Notes: generated by a model not told the origin, from the sequence alone. Counted from the first letter of the stretch, positions 21,023-33,700 are shown. The stretch: DNA of 64,000 nt from Cylicocyclus nassatus (GCA_958299035.1 CATQJL010000223.1:3280359-3344358); one strand, 5' to 3'. Numbers and translations are program-made.

Positions 21023-22389
21023 TTAATTTGCCTTTATGCCGATTCCCTTTCCTCCTCCAAGGAGCTTTCCGGCAAGTTTCACTCCTTGCTTGGCCATGTC
21101 ACCAGTAGCACCTTTTTTGAAGTTTTCGAAGAATGTGGACAGCATCTTAAACGCTTCCATGGGTTCGATGTTGAATTTTTTGGCTGAAAAAAGAGTAAAT
21201 TGAAAACTTGTTTTTTTTGGACTTCTCATCATAACAGGTCATTGGGTGAATTTTGGTTGATTTTTGAGATTTCTGAATTTGTCTATTCTCGCATTTCTTT
21301 GTACAGAAAAGTAGAAAAAAACGAAGAAAGTAGAGAAATCCATGATTTTTACTCAGAGTAATCTTAGAGAAATCCATGATTTTTACTCAGAGTAATCTAT
21401 TTTTAGATCTGCAAAACCTCAACAACATTTCAGCAGCCGCAAAGCTATTACTCTTCCATTTCATTTCGAGTTCATGCGAACTTGAATTGAGCATCAGCTG
21501 AGTGCTGGCGGAAAAGAGGTGGATTAATAGGCCATCGAAAGCGTAGTACTAATCACAAGGCATGTGGACCTCGTTATGTCAGGATCAGCTCCGAGCAGAA
21601 AAATATGGAAGGAAAAAGTGTTAAGAGGAGGAAGGGGGAGGGGGGGGGGGACATGCAAACGGCAGAGTTGCATCGACTTTTTGAATAATTTAGATTCACT
21701 TAGTTGTTGTTTAAGGTACAGAATGCTAAGGTAAAAGAAAATATGAAAGCTCTAGGTAATGGGAATGACTTTCTTTCCAACAATATAGATAAAGATTGTG
21801 TTAGAAAACTGAAGCAGTTATCTCTTGAACGAGTAAAATTGACTTTGCACCTTCTAGAAAAGGTACATGGCCTTTAAGCTAAGCAACTATTGTTCAAGAA
21901 CATTAGTGTTCAGCATCTGGTGGAATATTCCAATGTTTCAATTGTTTACATTTCCAGCAGAGATATTGTCAAAGCAAATTTCAAAGCTCACCTGCATTGT
22001 TGAAGATTTTTGTGGCCGTAGGAATGTGCTGCTCCATGTCCCTTTTTACCTAAAATCATAAATAATTTGGGTCGTAATGCTGCCCTTCCAGAAGGTAAGA
22101 AATCTTTACTTTCTCATCAAGATTTGTGTACTTGTTCAGGAAATTGCGGAAGAATGCTTGAGCGGCTAGATTTTCGGGTTTCAACGACGGTACACCCATT
22201 ACTTGTTTAGTCATCTGAAAACGTTAAGAATGGGTTTTGGATTTGGGAAGCCAAGACTCTACTAACATCCATAAAGAATTTCTTGCCACCTGCTCCAAGC
22301 TTTTCCACATCAAGGCCACCGGGGGATGAGGCTGGATAAGACATGCATGCTGCGATGACGAGGAGGAGGACTAGAGTCGGTCGCCACAT
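21023..22389 (-). CDS. small secreted protein A, unknown nematode family
   Basis: Four exons: 22267-22389, 22110-22214, 21992-22049, 21023-21183. All phases agree and give 148 aa. Residues 1-17 (MWRPTLVLLLVIAACMS) are a signal peptide. The mature chain is helical and Lys-rich, with no cysteines and no domain I recognise. Key segments are FFRNFLNKYTNLDEK, EQHIPTATKIFNNA and KFNIEPMEAFKMLSTFFENF, and the end is Gly/Lys-rich. It is clearly paralogous to the gene at 29934-30765, with the same intron positions and phases and identical exon 2 and exon 3 lengths (105 and 58 nt). TTTTCAAG directly before the start suggests a splice acceptor. Introns are 52, 60 and 808 nt. Function unknown; secretion is inferred from the signal peptide. 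Confidence 0.85.
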
Positions 22390-23499
22390 TCTTGAAAAGG
22401 AAATGGATGAAAATTGAAGAATAAATAAAAATAAAGGAAAACGAGTGAACGGAGAAATGGACGAATTCACAATGATTTCACTATAAATTCGAGAAGTTTG
22501 GAGAAGAGTTTATGAGAAGGACGACAGTGAATCTTGTCAATGAGAAACAGTGATTTGCGCCGAAATGTTCGCTGTTTTTTCGAAACTAAAGACATCAAGT
22601 GAGAGCAGCTGTCTTCGGCAATGTAATGAAAAACACAGAAAGAAACAACTGATGTGGCGCTAGATCTCGGACAGCTGCTGCGTACCAAGAGAAAACATAA
22701 CAGTTTCAACGCAGAACATTTCCGCATGAATGGCGAATCTCGACCGGATTCACGTACGATTTACAGTGCTGTGCCTCTGAACAATTTCAAAGGAGAGCGC
22801 GCAGGATCATCAGTCTATAGGGATGCATAGACCAGAATATAATTGAATATGATTATGCTCAGTCAATATCCAACTTGCCAATATCGAATAACCTTTTTTT
22901 CGACGCCATGACCGTTCTTCCTGCTGCCAAAAACCAAATTATTTGTGGGACTGATGGCGACAAAAATTCGCTTTTGAAACATTTAGGTCGCAAGACTATC
23001 TTCTAAAAAATTTGTCTGAGAAGATCAACCTGATTAAGCGTGTCTTCAAGTTTTTCGTTGTGGAAGAACTACGAATGATCGTTTAGCAGGCTACTGATGG
23101 ATTTATTACTGTTCACATAAATTTTCAATTTTATGAGTTCATCTGCGATAACATAATTGCTTGGGCAATCGCGATCTCACAAAAGCATTCTTTGAACTCT
23201 CCCTTACCAAACCAAATGCGTGGATTATTATGGTAAGATGCATAAAGCATTGGCATGCCGATCTCAGGTCAACGTATTCAGGGATTAGAAGCAGGAAAAT
23301 TTGTGCCTGATGTAAACGAGAGACTCAATTGACCGTCTCATGTAGCCCAAGATCCCTCCTCTTTGTGATGCAAATGTTTATGTGATCCAGTATAGCTGGT
23401 TTGTACCGTAGCTCGCCGTTTTAACTTTTGTTTGATACCGGAATTTGTCAGAAATTGAGGAACTAGTACTTATGAGGAAAACTACCTAACTTAGCTCGG
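22390..23499. other. no gene seen
   Basis: Intergenic. Frames at 22467-22727 (minus strand) lie just upstream of gene A and show no signal or splice pattern of their own. Confidence 0.4.
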
Positions 23500-23910
23500 C
23501 CTTTTAGCAAGAGACATATATGTTCTGAATCAGCTTTGAACGCTGATTCCAAATGTGCTATCTCTAGCTGCCGAGCACAATTCCGAAGCAAGTTTTCCTG
23601 CGCAAAATTGGCATACTACTGTATATGGGAAGAGTGCCTGTAATTAAAAATCTGCAAGAAAAAGGTGCTGAGTTATCGAAATAACACAAATCAATCTTTT
23701 TTTACTAAAAAGAAGCTCACCGCAATGTACTAGCACTTAGGTGATGATATCGTGATGTTTAGTGAGTCGATGAGTATGCTAAATTCGCGCAGGAAAAAGT
23801 CCATAACTCGCTTTGGGATGGTGCTCGGCAGCTAGAAATAGCATATTTGGAATCATCGTTTGAAGCTGATAATTTAAAATATATACATGTCCCTTGCCAA
23901 AACCCTTTTT
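23500..23910. repeat. imperfect inverted repeat
   Basis: Left arm about 23500-23620 (GACATATATGTTCTGAATCA, then GCTGCCGAGCAC) pairs with right arm about 23778-23910 (GTGCTCGGCAGC, then GATAATTTAAAATATATACA). Probably an old foldback element. Ends not resolved. Confidence 0.6.
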
Positions 23911-25315
23911 AGTTACAGAGAGGGCAGCACTCTGCGCGCCGACAATTCAGGAGGTCTCTGAAGAGTCAAAAAATGTTAAGTCGCCTCTGATAAACCTGAC
24001 CCAGGGCCCAGCACGAGGGAGCAAATGGACATCGGTAAAACGACTTCGCTTTTGTCACTATTGATTTTTACGATTTCCCATTTGATCCCTCCATCCGCTT
24101 AGATTGTTCGATTAGAGCGCGCTTTCTTCGGCAAAAGGATCGACGTCGATGCTATTGGATTTCAACGATGAGGGGAAAAGTTTTGGAACCAAAATGTTAC
24201 TGTATACTAAACTTTACCTGTAGAACAGTTTTATGTAAATTTTGAAAAACTCGTGTGAAATGGAAGTTTTGCCCACCTTAGGTGGGCATTATGTAGGGAG
24301 CAATTACCCACCTAATCTGGAAAAACTAAGTACGCTGTCTATTCACGAAGCTTTTCATAATTATCCTACTTTGTTCCCTACCCCTACTGCGCGTAAACAC
24401 ACCAAATTTTTATGCCATATCGTCATCTGTGCGTTGCAAATGCGTTGAGCCATTTTTCTTTGTGATAGTGCGGATTTTTCAGAAAAGAAAACTTGCCACA
24501 ACCTTAGTCACATAATTTTTGCGCAATACTCTGCACTATGCTCCCACTAGTCCTTGTACGTTTATACTCCAAAGAAGAATTTGATTTTGAAGTGACGCGC
24601 GAGCATGACCGTGTTTTAGCATGTCAGTCGTGTACCAACTTGTCGAAAAAGTGTATGTATATATATGTACATAAACGCGTATTTACGATATCCTCTTTGC
24701 TTTCCTCTTCCATTCAAAACGATTTTTATCTTGACATTTGCCCACCTCGTGCAGGGCCTTGTCACCTGATAAACTTGACTTCAGCTCGGCTCATTAACCT
24801 ATTTATCAAACCTAGTAACAATGAACAGTGCCGATATATACGCAGTCAATCGACTTCAGGGCATTTGAAAGATCGTGATGATCGCGACCGCGCGCTACAC
24901 GCTACATGCACGTCACTTCCAAAAACCACATTTTCTTGACTTTTATCTCTAGTCGAGTGGTTTTTTTGCTTACATATGATAGTATTTAGACACTGGAAGT
25001 GACTGAGTTGATCGTTGAGGTGATGTCTTCTTGTATGAGCGCTTTATGCTCCTGTAGACGCAAAGTCCGCAGTCAAATCGTCGTCACGATTTTATAAATA
25101 ACCAGTACACATAACATCAAACAAGCCCATTTCTGCTTTGTGTATCATAGCATACTGTGACAATTGTAATAGCTTCGGTATATATCCATTGTCACTCATT
25201 TCTTCCAATTTTGAGAGCAATATCGTCTCCTGTATATTAATTCCACTGATCAATTCTCAAGGCCAAAGATCTCATGTCCATAATATGAAAGCGATTTATC
25301 TAATTAGATTTTTAT
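23911..25315. other. no gene supported
   Basis: Contains a 133-codon frame (24538-24939, plus strand) with no domain or splice support. A tandem-like TGGGCAT/GGTGGG patch lies near 24280. Confidence 0.4.
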
Positions 25316-26053
25316 ATTAGGTTGAACCGAAAGTTCTGTCGCACCATTTTCAAAAAATCATAACTTCTTTCGGTCAAAACGATTTTGCGCAATTCAAATT
25401 TTGTCTGAAAGCGTAAAGCATGTAGTTTTCAAAAGCTCCCTGGTGAGTTTCCGACATGCTCAGGTGGCAGAGATAAAAATGAAAGAACGAGTTCATCCGA
25501 ACTTCGGAATTTTTAAGCAAGAATTCTAGAAATTCAGAAACAGCGCGATAAAATCCAGAAAAGCCATTATCCTAATTTGTCTTATATTTGGTTACTATGT
25601 GAGTCAAGTTTGTGCTGGTCGAGGTCTTCTTTCAGAAGTTATGAATTTTTGAAAAATAATGCCAGAAATTCCATTTCTCAAGAATTCTTAGGAAATCGAT
25701 TTTTCGGCATTATTTTTCAAAAAATCATAACTTTTGAAAGAAGGCTTCGATCAGCACAAACTTGACTCAGATAGTAATCAAATGTAAGAGAAATTAGGAT
25801 AATGGCTTTTCTGGACTTTATCGCACAGTTTCTGAATTTCTAGAATTCTTGCTTAAAAATTCCGAAGTTCGGATGAACTCGTTCTTTCATTTTTATCTCT
25901 GCCACCTGAGCATGTCGGAAACTCACCAGGGAGCTTTTGAAAACTACATGCTTTACGCTTTCAGACAAAATTTGAATTGCGCAAAATCGTTTTGACCGAA
26001 AGAAGTTATGATTTTTTGAAAATGGTGCGACAGAACTTTCGGTTCAACCTAAT
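25316..26053. mobile_element. 738-bp near-perfect palindrome (foldback element)
   Basis: Starts ATTAGGTTGAACCGAAAGTT and ends with the reverse complement, AACTTTCGGTTCAACCTAAT. Arms of about 345 nt match almost base for base around a centre near 25685, with a loop of about 50 nt. No coding capacity. The TTAGGTTG termini are shared with the neighbour and with 2430-2940. Confidence 0.9.
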
Positions 26054-27024
26054 ATTAGGTTGTCCTAAAAGTTCTTGCGCCGGATTTTCAAAAAATCATA
26101 GCTTCCTTTCTTCTCAACGGTTTCTCTCAAAATAATTTTTTTTATGAAAGAGGAAACCTTTTTCTTTATAGCGTGCCTTTGCCATGAATTAGGGTTCGTA
26201 AGTTCGAGAGTTAAAAGCAAATGAATGAAATTAGTTAAGATCGACATTTTTCAAGCTGGATCACGAAAAATTCCGGAAGTAATTTTATTCGATAGAGAAA
26301 AATTTTCACATTACAGTGGTACCTTTTTCATGAATTAAAACGAAGTAGATGGAGAGTCAGAAGCAAATAAAGAGAATTTCTTCATTTTTGCAATTTTTGA
26401 GCATACTCAAAAATGCTTGAAAACGTCACAGAAAAGGCGAAAAAGTCATAAACATGGGTTTTGTGACCTTCCCTTTTTAGCAGAGTGAAAATCGTGCCAA
26501 TCGGGAGCAATTTTCATTTTCGTGAAAAACGCACACCCGAAATTCGAATAAATCACGAAAATGAAAATTGCTCCCGATTGGCACGATTTTGGCTCAGCTA
26601 GAAAGGGAAGGTCAGAAAACCCATGTTTATGACTTTTTCGCCTATCCTATGACGTTTTCAAGCTTTTTTGATCATGCTCTAAAATTGCAAAAATGAAGAA
26701 ATTCTCTTTATTTGCTTCTGACTCCCTATCTACTTCGTTTTAATTTATGAAAAAGGTACCACTGTAATGTGCAAAATTTTCTCTATCGAATAAAATTACT
26801 TCCAGAATTTTTCGTGATCCAGCTTGAAAAATGTTGATCTTGACTAATTTCATTCAATTGCTTTTAACTCTCGAACTTACGAACGCTAATTCATGTCAAA
26901 GGCACCGCTATAAAGAAAAAGGTTTCCTCTTTGACACAAAAATAATTTCGAGAAAAATCATTGAGAAGAAAGGAAGTTATGATTTTTTGAAAATCCGGCG
27001 CAAGAACTTTTAGGACAACCTAAT
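26054..27024. mobile_element. 971-bp palindrome abutting the previous one
   Basis: Starts ATTAGGTTGTCCTAAAAGTT and ends AACTTTTAGGACAACCTAAT. Arms of about 460 nt are centred near 26540, with more mismatches than the previous element. The two elements touch with no spacer (CAACCTAAT then ATTAGGTTG). Confidence 0.9.
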
Positions 27025-27385
27025 ATATGGTATTGAACAGTTTAGCTGACACAAACGCAATTCGGAATCAGTTTAAACTTATTATCAAGGCAAAAAGTAA
27101 TGGGCATGTCATTTGTCAATGCTTGCAGAAAATTGTGATATTCAGAATATGGTCACATTCGCTGTTAGACCTTCGGTAAATCTGGTTGTACAGTATCCTT
27201 GTGAGGTATTAACTGTTTGACATGGCTTCCTGGCATTTTCTTGAAAATGATGGAATAACAGGCTCACAACGGTTGATCGTTCATCCCACATTGGAGCAGC
27301 CAAAAAAGAGTCTTTTATACTTCTGAGTCATGCGACGAAAGAGCATTGCAGCATGAATAAGCCGAGAATCATTTCTTAGACAGGT

Positions 27386-27435
27386 GGGACGAGTGGCGTA
27401 CTGATACGAGGCGCCATACCCTCGATACATAGAGC
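27386..27435 (+). mobile_element. truncated tRNA-SINE head
   Basis: GGGACGAGTGGCGTACTGAT and GAGGCGCC match the first 30 bases of the SINE at 57438-57722, with box A altered at one site. The match fades after about 27435 and no box B follows. Confidence 0.5.
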
Positions 27436-27837
27436 CACATACTCTGGTAACCTTCACTTTGAGGGCTATGAGGGGACACAACCTTCACCTGGGAAAAAAA
27501 CAGAAGTTATCCGGAGCGAAGCCCCGGATGTTATGATCCTGACTTCGGAAGAATGTGAATGAACTAAATATAGGAAAGAATGTTTAAAGAATGTCTCAGC
27601 GAAACCGAGAAATTGCTTTTTTAAAGCCTTTTTTGCGCTGAAAAGAAAATTTCTGTGAAAATTTCCTCACAATTCAGGACAACGTTCCTCATTTAGCCTC
27701 CCACTTGACCAAAAATGAGTTTCAAAAGTTTGGAAAGCTGTTGGAGTTAAATTAAAATGAGAAACTGCGCTTAATTGTGCACAGAGAGTCGCGCACGAAA
27801 ATGCTGGTCTATCTCGTTAGTAAGTGACTTTTAAAGC
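27436..27837. other. no gene seen
   Basis: AT-rich spacer. Nothing supported. Confidence 0.4.
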
Positions 27838-28136
27838 TTGGGACGTTGTCAGCTCTCCTCGTCGTGTCATGATGGTCAGAATGATATATAATGTTACAGG
27901 GTTTCGTTGAGACCCCGCGGAGATCTACGACCAGAGCCAAATGCCCCGTCGGCTCTGGTCTGTCTCCGCTGCTCGTCTGCGTCTCCGCGCGCTGCGCGCT
28001 ACCTCGCTACCCCAAACGCGGGGCGCGGGGCATTTGGCTCTGGTACCCTTTTCTTCGCTGTTTCGCACCCAATTTTAGCAAGCTATATATCATTTTGAAG
28101 CTCTTGATCTATATTTTTACGCTGACAACGTCCCAA
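27838..28136. mobile_element. foldback element with nested inverted repeats
   Basis: Outer inverted ends TTGGGACGTTGTCAGC (27838) and GCTGACAACGTCCCAA (28121-28136). Inside, 27931-28043 is a GC-rich second inverted repeat with ends CCAGAGCCAAATGCCCCG and its complement. GC content is far above its surroundings. No coding frame. Confidence 0.75.
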
Positions 28137-29026
28137 AATCATATTCCTTGATTTGGACGAGAAATCCGGCAAAAACCTTGTTTTCGAAAATCTCTTGTTT
28201 TTCTTCTAGTTTACCTCTTTTTACCCGGTTTTTTCGTGCATTCTATAGATCTTGCTTCTGTTCATAATGCAGACAACCACCCAGCCTTTACCTCTTCGAT
28301 TATTGTGGATTTTTTTGCGAAAAATCGTAAAAAGTGCGTTTTTCTTTACCTTGTTCTGTTTCAATGCCTTCGCATCGATTTTTTTCCAGCTTGGGCGATT
28401 GTTGCTCAGAACAATAAGCGCAACAATCCAGACAACGTCCCAGGAAACAGGAACGTCAATGCGGGGTAAAAATTCAAAGGACGCATCAAAAATCAAAACC
28501 CCGTGTTGCGAATTGCTGGTCCTGAAGCGAAAATTTGCACTTTGAAAAGCCGCCAAATGAAAGATTTCAAGCCTCATTGCAGCGTTTTTATCCTATTTTC
28601 AGAAGTTTCTTTTGCTTTTTGTATCTATTTTGTGTCATTTTCTCTTCTCTGATCATCTTTAAACAACCTTCACTATTTATGACGTCAGATGTTCAAACAA
28701 CCTCCACTTTTGACGCCCTGTCTCTAGACTATCGAAGGTATGCGAGGCGCTATAAAACATGTAATTAAGGGTTTCTGCCTCTGGACCTTTCGGGCACTGT
28801 ACTTTGGTGCATTTAGGAAGGAGAGTGCTTCAGTTGTTATCCCCGAATCCTGAATTTACACTTTGATTCAACTAAGCGGCTGGAAGGCGGGACTTCGTGA
28901 CCTAATTAAGGCTAGAGAATGATCAGGCGCGAGCGGTCGTCTTCCAGCCCCCAGTCCCGTCGAATTAAAGGGTACCTACCGCTTCATATAGATTTGGTAA
29001 GAGGCCTAACTTCATTATATATTTGT
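28137..29026. other. no gene supported
   Basis: Frames at 28221-28577 overlap on both strands without splice support. CAGACAACGTCCCAGG near 28430 echoes the foldback end upstream. Confidence 0.35.
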
Positions 29027-29029
29027 TAA

Positions 29030-29487
29030 TGAACTCACAAGGGAATGGTCAGAAGTCGAAGTGGCCAAACCAACAAACTGTATATCATTTGATGCAGTAT
29101 AAAACGCTGACTTTGAATCTGTCTTCCTTATCTGCTTATCGCTTCTGGGGACGAAGCTACGAGCGGTTTTATTGTGAAAAAATCACACATAAAAACAGCG
29201 AAACTGAGCACATTGTTGCACTTTTAGCTCAGCTTCTGGCTTTAAAAATTTGAAGTAAGCTAGTTGCATGTTTTGGCCCAGCGAACGTGACTCTGTACGG
29301 CTAAATTTTCATTTTTACGCATAATTTCTTAGCAAAATAACGGTCTTTAATGGCTTATATCTTCGTCCAAAAAAGCGATAAGCAGGTAAGGAAGACAGAT
29401 TTAGAGTCAGCGTTTCATGCTGCACCTAATGGTATGCAGCTTGTCTGGATTGGCCACTTCGAGTTCTGACCATTCCCTTGTCAGTGA
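29030..29487. mobile_element. foldback element
   Basis: Left arm ACAAGGGAATGGTCAGAA, then CGAAGTGGCCAA, pairs with right arm TTGGCCACTTCGAGTTCTGA and CATTCCCTTGT. Arms of about 180 bp are centred near 29260. Interior non-coding. Confidence 0.75.
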
Positions 29488-29850
29488 TTAGGTCTATCCA
29501 GTGTTAGGCTTGACCCATGAATGAATTCAGCAAGCTTTTTGGGGCCACTGCCCACTTTGTGTTCCTCTCAACCGGTGGTTAGCCGAAATCTCGAAATCCC
29601 CCTAACCGATACCATAGACTGAAATAAGCTCGATCCGTGGACCTTGATACATTGGTTAGCCGATGAATGGTCACTTAATCACAGTTTACGTTTTCAGGCG
29701 CAGCTCCATCCCCTAATCATCTAGGGAAGGATTTTTGGAGACTTTTCAGACCAGACCACTGAAATTTAATTGTCACTCTATTTTTTGCTAATGGAAACTT
29801 TCTAGTTGAGTGCAGCTCTTGCAAAATCCAAGCCCACGACATAAAATGCA
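29488..29850. other. no gene seen
   Basis: Short spacer downstream of gene B. No supported frame. Confidence 0.4.
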
Positions 29851-29856
29851 TTTATT
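29851..29856 (-). promoter_or_regulatory. poly(A) signal of the second small secreted-protein gene
   Basis: AATAAA on the minus strand, about 80 bases beyond the stop at 29934. Confidence 0.6.
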
Positions 29857-29933
29857 CTTGGAAAAACTATTTACATGAAAGTAAGTTTGAGGGTTGTCAA
29901 ATTGCTAGAAAAGCTTTTGCAGATTCTCAGCTT

Positions 29934-30765
29934 TTACTTTGCTCCAGCTTTTCCGGACAGCACGTTTGCAGCGATGTTAACTCCTTGCTGAATCAGCTCA
30001 CTGGATGCGCCCTTCTTAAATTCTTCGAAATACTTGGCCAACGTCTGGAAGGCCTGCATGGGGTCTATGTTGAGTTTTGACACTGAAAAGAAAGGTTTCA
30101 AGATCACAAACTTCAGCACCAAGTATGAAATTGAAATTGAGGATAAACAAAAATTAATCTTCTGAAATATTAGCTCAGTTTCAATGAATCCAAGTTGTTT
30201 TACATGGAACTGAAGCCAATTTTTGTTTTTTTTGTTGGCATTCTAACCATTTGGATTTTTAGGAAAGGTAGGTGTCTTAGGTAAGAGGACCAGTGCTCAA
30301 AAAGAAACTTTTTAGTCAAGTAAATATAACTCACGTGCATCGTTGAAGACTTTTGTGGCGGAGGGAATGTACTGCTCTAGTTCCTTCTTTGTCTGAAATT
30401 TTCATATAGAAATGGTTACAATCAAATTATATTATGCTTCAACAGTTCTCACGCTCTCATCAAGATTTGTGAACTTGTCCAAGAAAGCTCGGAAGAACTT
30501 CTGAACACCAATATCTGCAGGGTTCAATGAATCCAATCCGGTCAATTGTTTGGCAATCTGCAATTGAGAGATTCGATTGTGGGCATAAAGCGAAAACTTT
30601 ACTCACGTCGGCAAAGAAACTCTTGCCCTTCTCTCCAAGGTCAGTCATGCCGGATGCTGCGCTTTCTCCAGCTGCATTTCCAGCACCAGCTACTTCGGCT
30701 GCTTCGGCAGGGTAGGACATAGCCGTTCCTACTGTCAACAAAAGGATGATAGTTGACCGCCACAT
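29934..30765 (-). CDS. small secreted protein B, paralogue of gene A
   Basis: Exons 30607-30765, 30453-30557, 30335-30392, 29934-30082 give 156 aa. Signal peptide MWRSTIILLLTVGTAMS. An Ala/Gly/Glu-rich insert of about 12 residues relative to A (AEVAGAGNAAGESAASG) follows. The conserved core is FFRAFLDKFTNLDES, EQYIPSATKVFNDA, LNIDPMQAFQTLAKYFEEFK and KGASSELIQQGVNIAANVL. Introns are 49, 60 and 252 nt, at the same places as in A. TTTCTAG lies directly before the ATG context. Same strand as A and 7.5 kb away, so a local duplication later separated by repeats is likely. Function unknown. No cysteines and no known domain. Confidence 0.85.
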
Positions 30766-33700
30766 TCTAGAAATCAAGGACTTTTAAGGATTTTAGAACA
30801 GTGTTCAGGCGAACCTGCGTCTGTTCTTGTAAAAACTGATTGAGAAGTTTCAACTGAGCTACTCCCCAAGACCAATTTCTTGTATGCGAAAAACCCCTTG
30901 TAAAACGTCTTCGATGGCAAAAACGCGGGGGTGGTAATCGGGCTGATACAGAATTCGACGTTTTTTGAAAAAAAGGAGCATAGTGTGAGTTACGAGCTTT
31001 ACGCTGCTGCGTTTCTTGCGCATGTTTTGTCGCCTAACGCTCCTCCATCATACGATTCATTCCTGACTGAGAGATTCGGATTTCGACCCTCGCCTAGTAC
31101 GTACCGTACTCGTCCGAATGAACCAATCAGCGTCTTCGAGTACGGTAATGGGCGAGAGGGATTTTCTCACTAATGAATCGCATGAATGCCGTTGAACAGT
31201 GACTCCGTCAAGTTCTCTCAATCAGTCTCCATAAGAAGCGGTGATCAGATTTGCTGGGAATGTGAAGTTTATAGTGATCGTGATTGAGAGGTTCAAAATT
31301 GAAGTCGCCCACTACCGTAACCTTCGCGAGAGAGCCAATCGAACGGTAATGGGCGAGGTGGACTTTCTACTGTTGCATCACATGATGCCGGCATAATGCC
31401 TTTGAAATTTGATAACAACTTCAGAGATATTGTTTGAATGAATGAATATGATGGATCGAGGAAAAAAATTCGACCGAAAATGAAGAGAGATTTTTTAATA
31501 TGTGAACACCGCATCCTGTTGATGCAAGAAGAACACTAGATTGCGTACCGTGAGTTGTTATCTGAATTGACATTTATTCAAAGCAGTTGTTCTTCGACAA
31601 TGGCAACAATAAACACATCAAAAATCAGATAACAAGTAAATAAAGAAATTGAGTAGGTCTAGACCCGCACAGCTGTTTTGTATTAAGGCAAAATACAAAA
31701 TAGCGGTAATGAAATGATGTCTTCGAGTGCATTCAATAAATGTGGTAGAGTAGTTCACATAGTAGACAAAATAAGAGTTTGAGACCTCTTACATATTGAG
31801 CAAACATCAGGTGGTGTCTCTAACGCAAGAAGAGAAGTAAAGTGCTCAAAATAGAAAAACATATCCCGGCTCTATTTTCTAATCCCAAAATCCCAATCCG
31901 AGCCTCAGCTCACAACGATTTGTGAAAAATAACTTTAGAAACTGTCTGGCTGGATTCTTTGCTTAAAGGCTTTGGATTCAAAGACCGAAAAATTGTGAGC
32001 AGCCTATGAAGTGTATATGTGCCCCACCTCAGACGTGGAGTAGATTTAGTCGAAAAACAAATTATTAGTCGTTAGTCGTTAGTCGTTATGCGTTGTGTGT
32101 TTAATTAGTCGTTTATGCGGCCGTAAAGGTGCACTTCGGGGTACGCATGTTTTGGAGTACCAAACAATCTAGAAATTTTTAAATGCTAGGACATTAATCG
32201 CAAGTGGTTGTATGGAACCCTGATACAAAACTTATACTCCCTTACTCACGGGATCCTACCGTATTGGACACGGTATTTAGATGGATTGATTTTGGCTACA
32301 AAGCTGCTTCTACTTAAGTAGTAAAAGCCCATTTTCATTCAACTACCTATAAAGAAGATCCCTTGAGCAATTTGAGGTAAATTTTGCTCTATACAACCAT
32401 CTACGACGGAATTTTGAGGCATAGTATGCGATATTTACATTTCGGACAATATTCATGAGAACGTAAATTCGTAAATTCTCGACTTCGTAACTCTGCGTTT
32501 GTTGTAAAATGAGGGCTGAGGCATGCATCGATAGGACAGTTCCTAGTGACTTTGTGTTTTTAGAAGCAAGTAGGCATTTCTCGCAGATACGCGAAAGGTA
32601 AAGCCGAGTTTGCAAGCTTTTGTGGTTTAGGTACAGCTCCCTCACCATATATTTGCCAAATGATCTGTACTCCACAGAGACTACGATTCTCGTAAACAGC
32701 GTGTTCGAACTTATATAAGCAAAGTTTGCTCGTAAAGATCGTTAACATTTTAGCCAAAACCATTGGTGAGCTTCACGAGCAGGAGAAAATCACAAATTTG
32801 ATTTGTTGGAAGAGCCATCCATGTTTAACTGACCTGCTGGTTATAAATATCACATCTGCTTATCAAGATAGCTGTATAGTGTAGGGTTACAGTGATGATT
32901 TGGGTAGATACCATTTTTTACGGATTTCACACGCTTAGTGTCTCTTCTGAAGATATACACCCGGCTATTCTCTAGTAATTGATGATCTGCGGAGCAAGCT
33001 CTGTTGAATTTTGCTTAAGGGAACCTTCCATGTAAAGGCTACTGCGTGAAAAAGGGACACAAGCAGCAAAGCAGCATTAGTTGAGCGGGTGCGAACGCGA
33101 CGCGCGCGCACCCTCACCGCTGTAAATTCTGCGCCGCTTGAACTGCAGCTAATAAAGCCGCGTCCGCACCCGAAGATACTGTGTCTTCGTCATGCAGCAG
33201 CCTATATGTGTGATATGCGCTGCGTTACATCTTTGCGAAAAGACGTCCACAGAAAATTTTTAAGAATACTGGAAACAGAATATACGACATGTCGCAAAAT
33301 ATTTCCATGTTCCATAAAAATATTCGCCTTGATAGCTGAGTACAATGCTTCTTCCAGATTCATCCTGAAGGAGGTTACGACCCTGCGCAATTTGCGTACT
33401 TTGCGTGGTCCTGCGAAGTCAACGGAATGTCGAGCGAGCACCAAGATATCGCTGAATGTTGCGACGTTTCCGGAAATGTTGCACATTCTGTGAGCGGTAT
33501 TGTACCTGCTCCCTTTCCTGCGATCCATTGTGTATCCGCAAGGCTCATATTAACTGCGATTCTAATCATTTTGCTGATTGAGAGTCGTAAGTACGGAAAG
33601 TTTAGTTCATATTTTTATCCATTATAAGGTTTATAATTTTGAGAAGTATCAAAATCTCAGCTGCAGCCGAAGTGCTGACTTCAAAGCTTCAGAATTCTCG

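Noticed and set aside
24538..24939. 133-codon plus-strand frame
   Set aside because: No recognisable motif, low-complexity start and no supporting splice or promoter context.
32343..32763. Minus-strand frames of 110 and 67 codons as exons
   Set aside because: Some protein-like stretches, but they overlap each other and no acceptor/donor pair gives a consistent model.
33089..33528. Long overlapping frames on both strands (134 and 108 codons)
   Set aside because: No splice sites, domains or composition favour either strand. They look like chance openness in a higher-GC patch.
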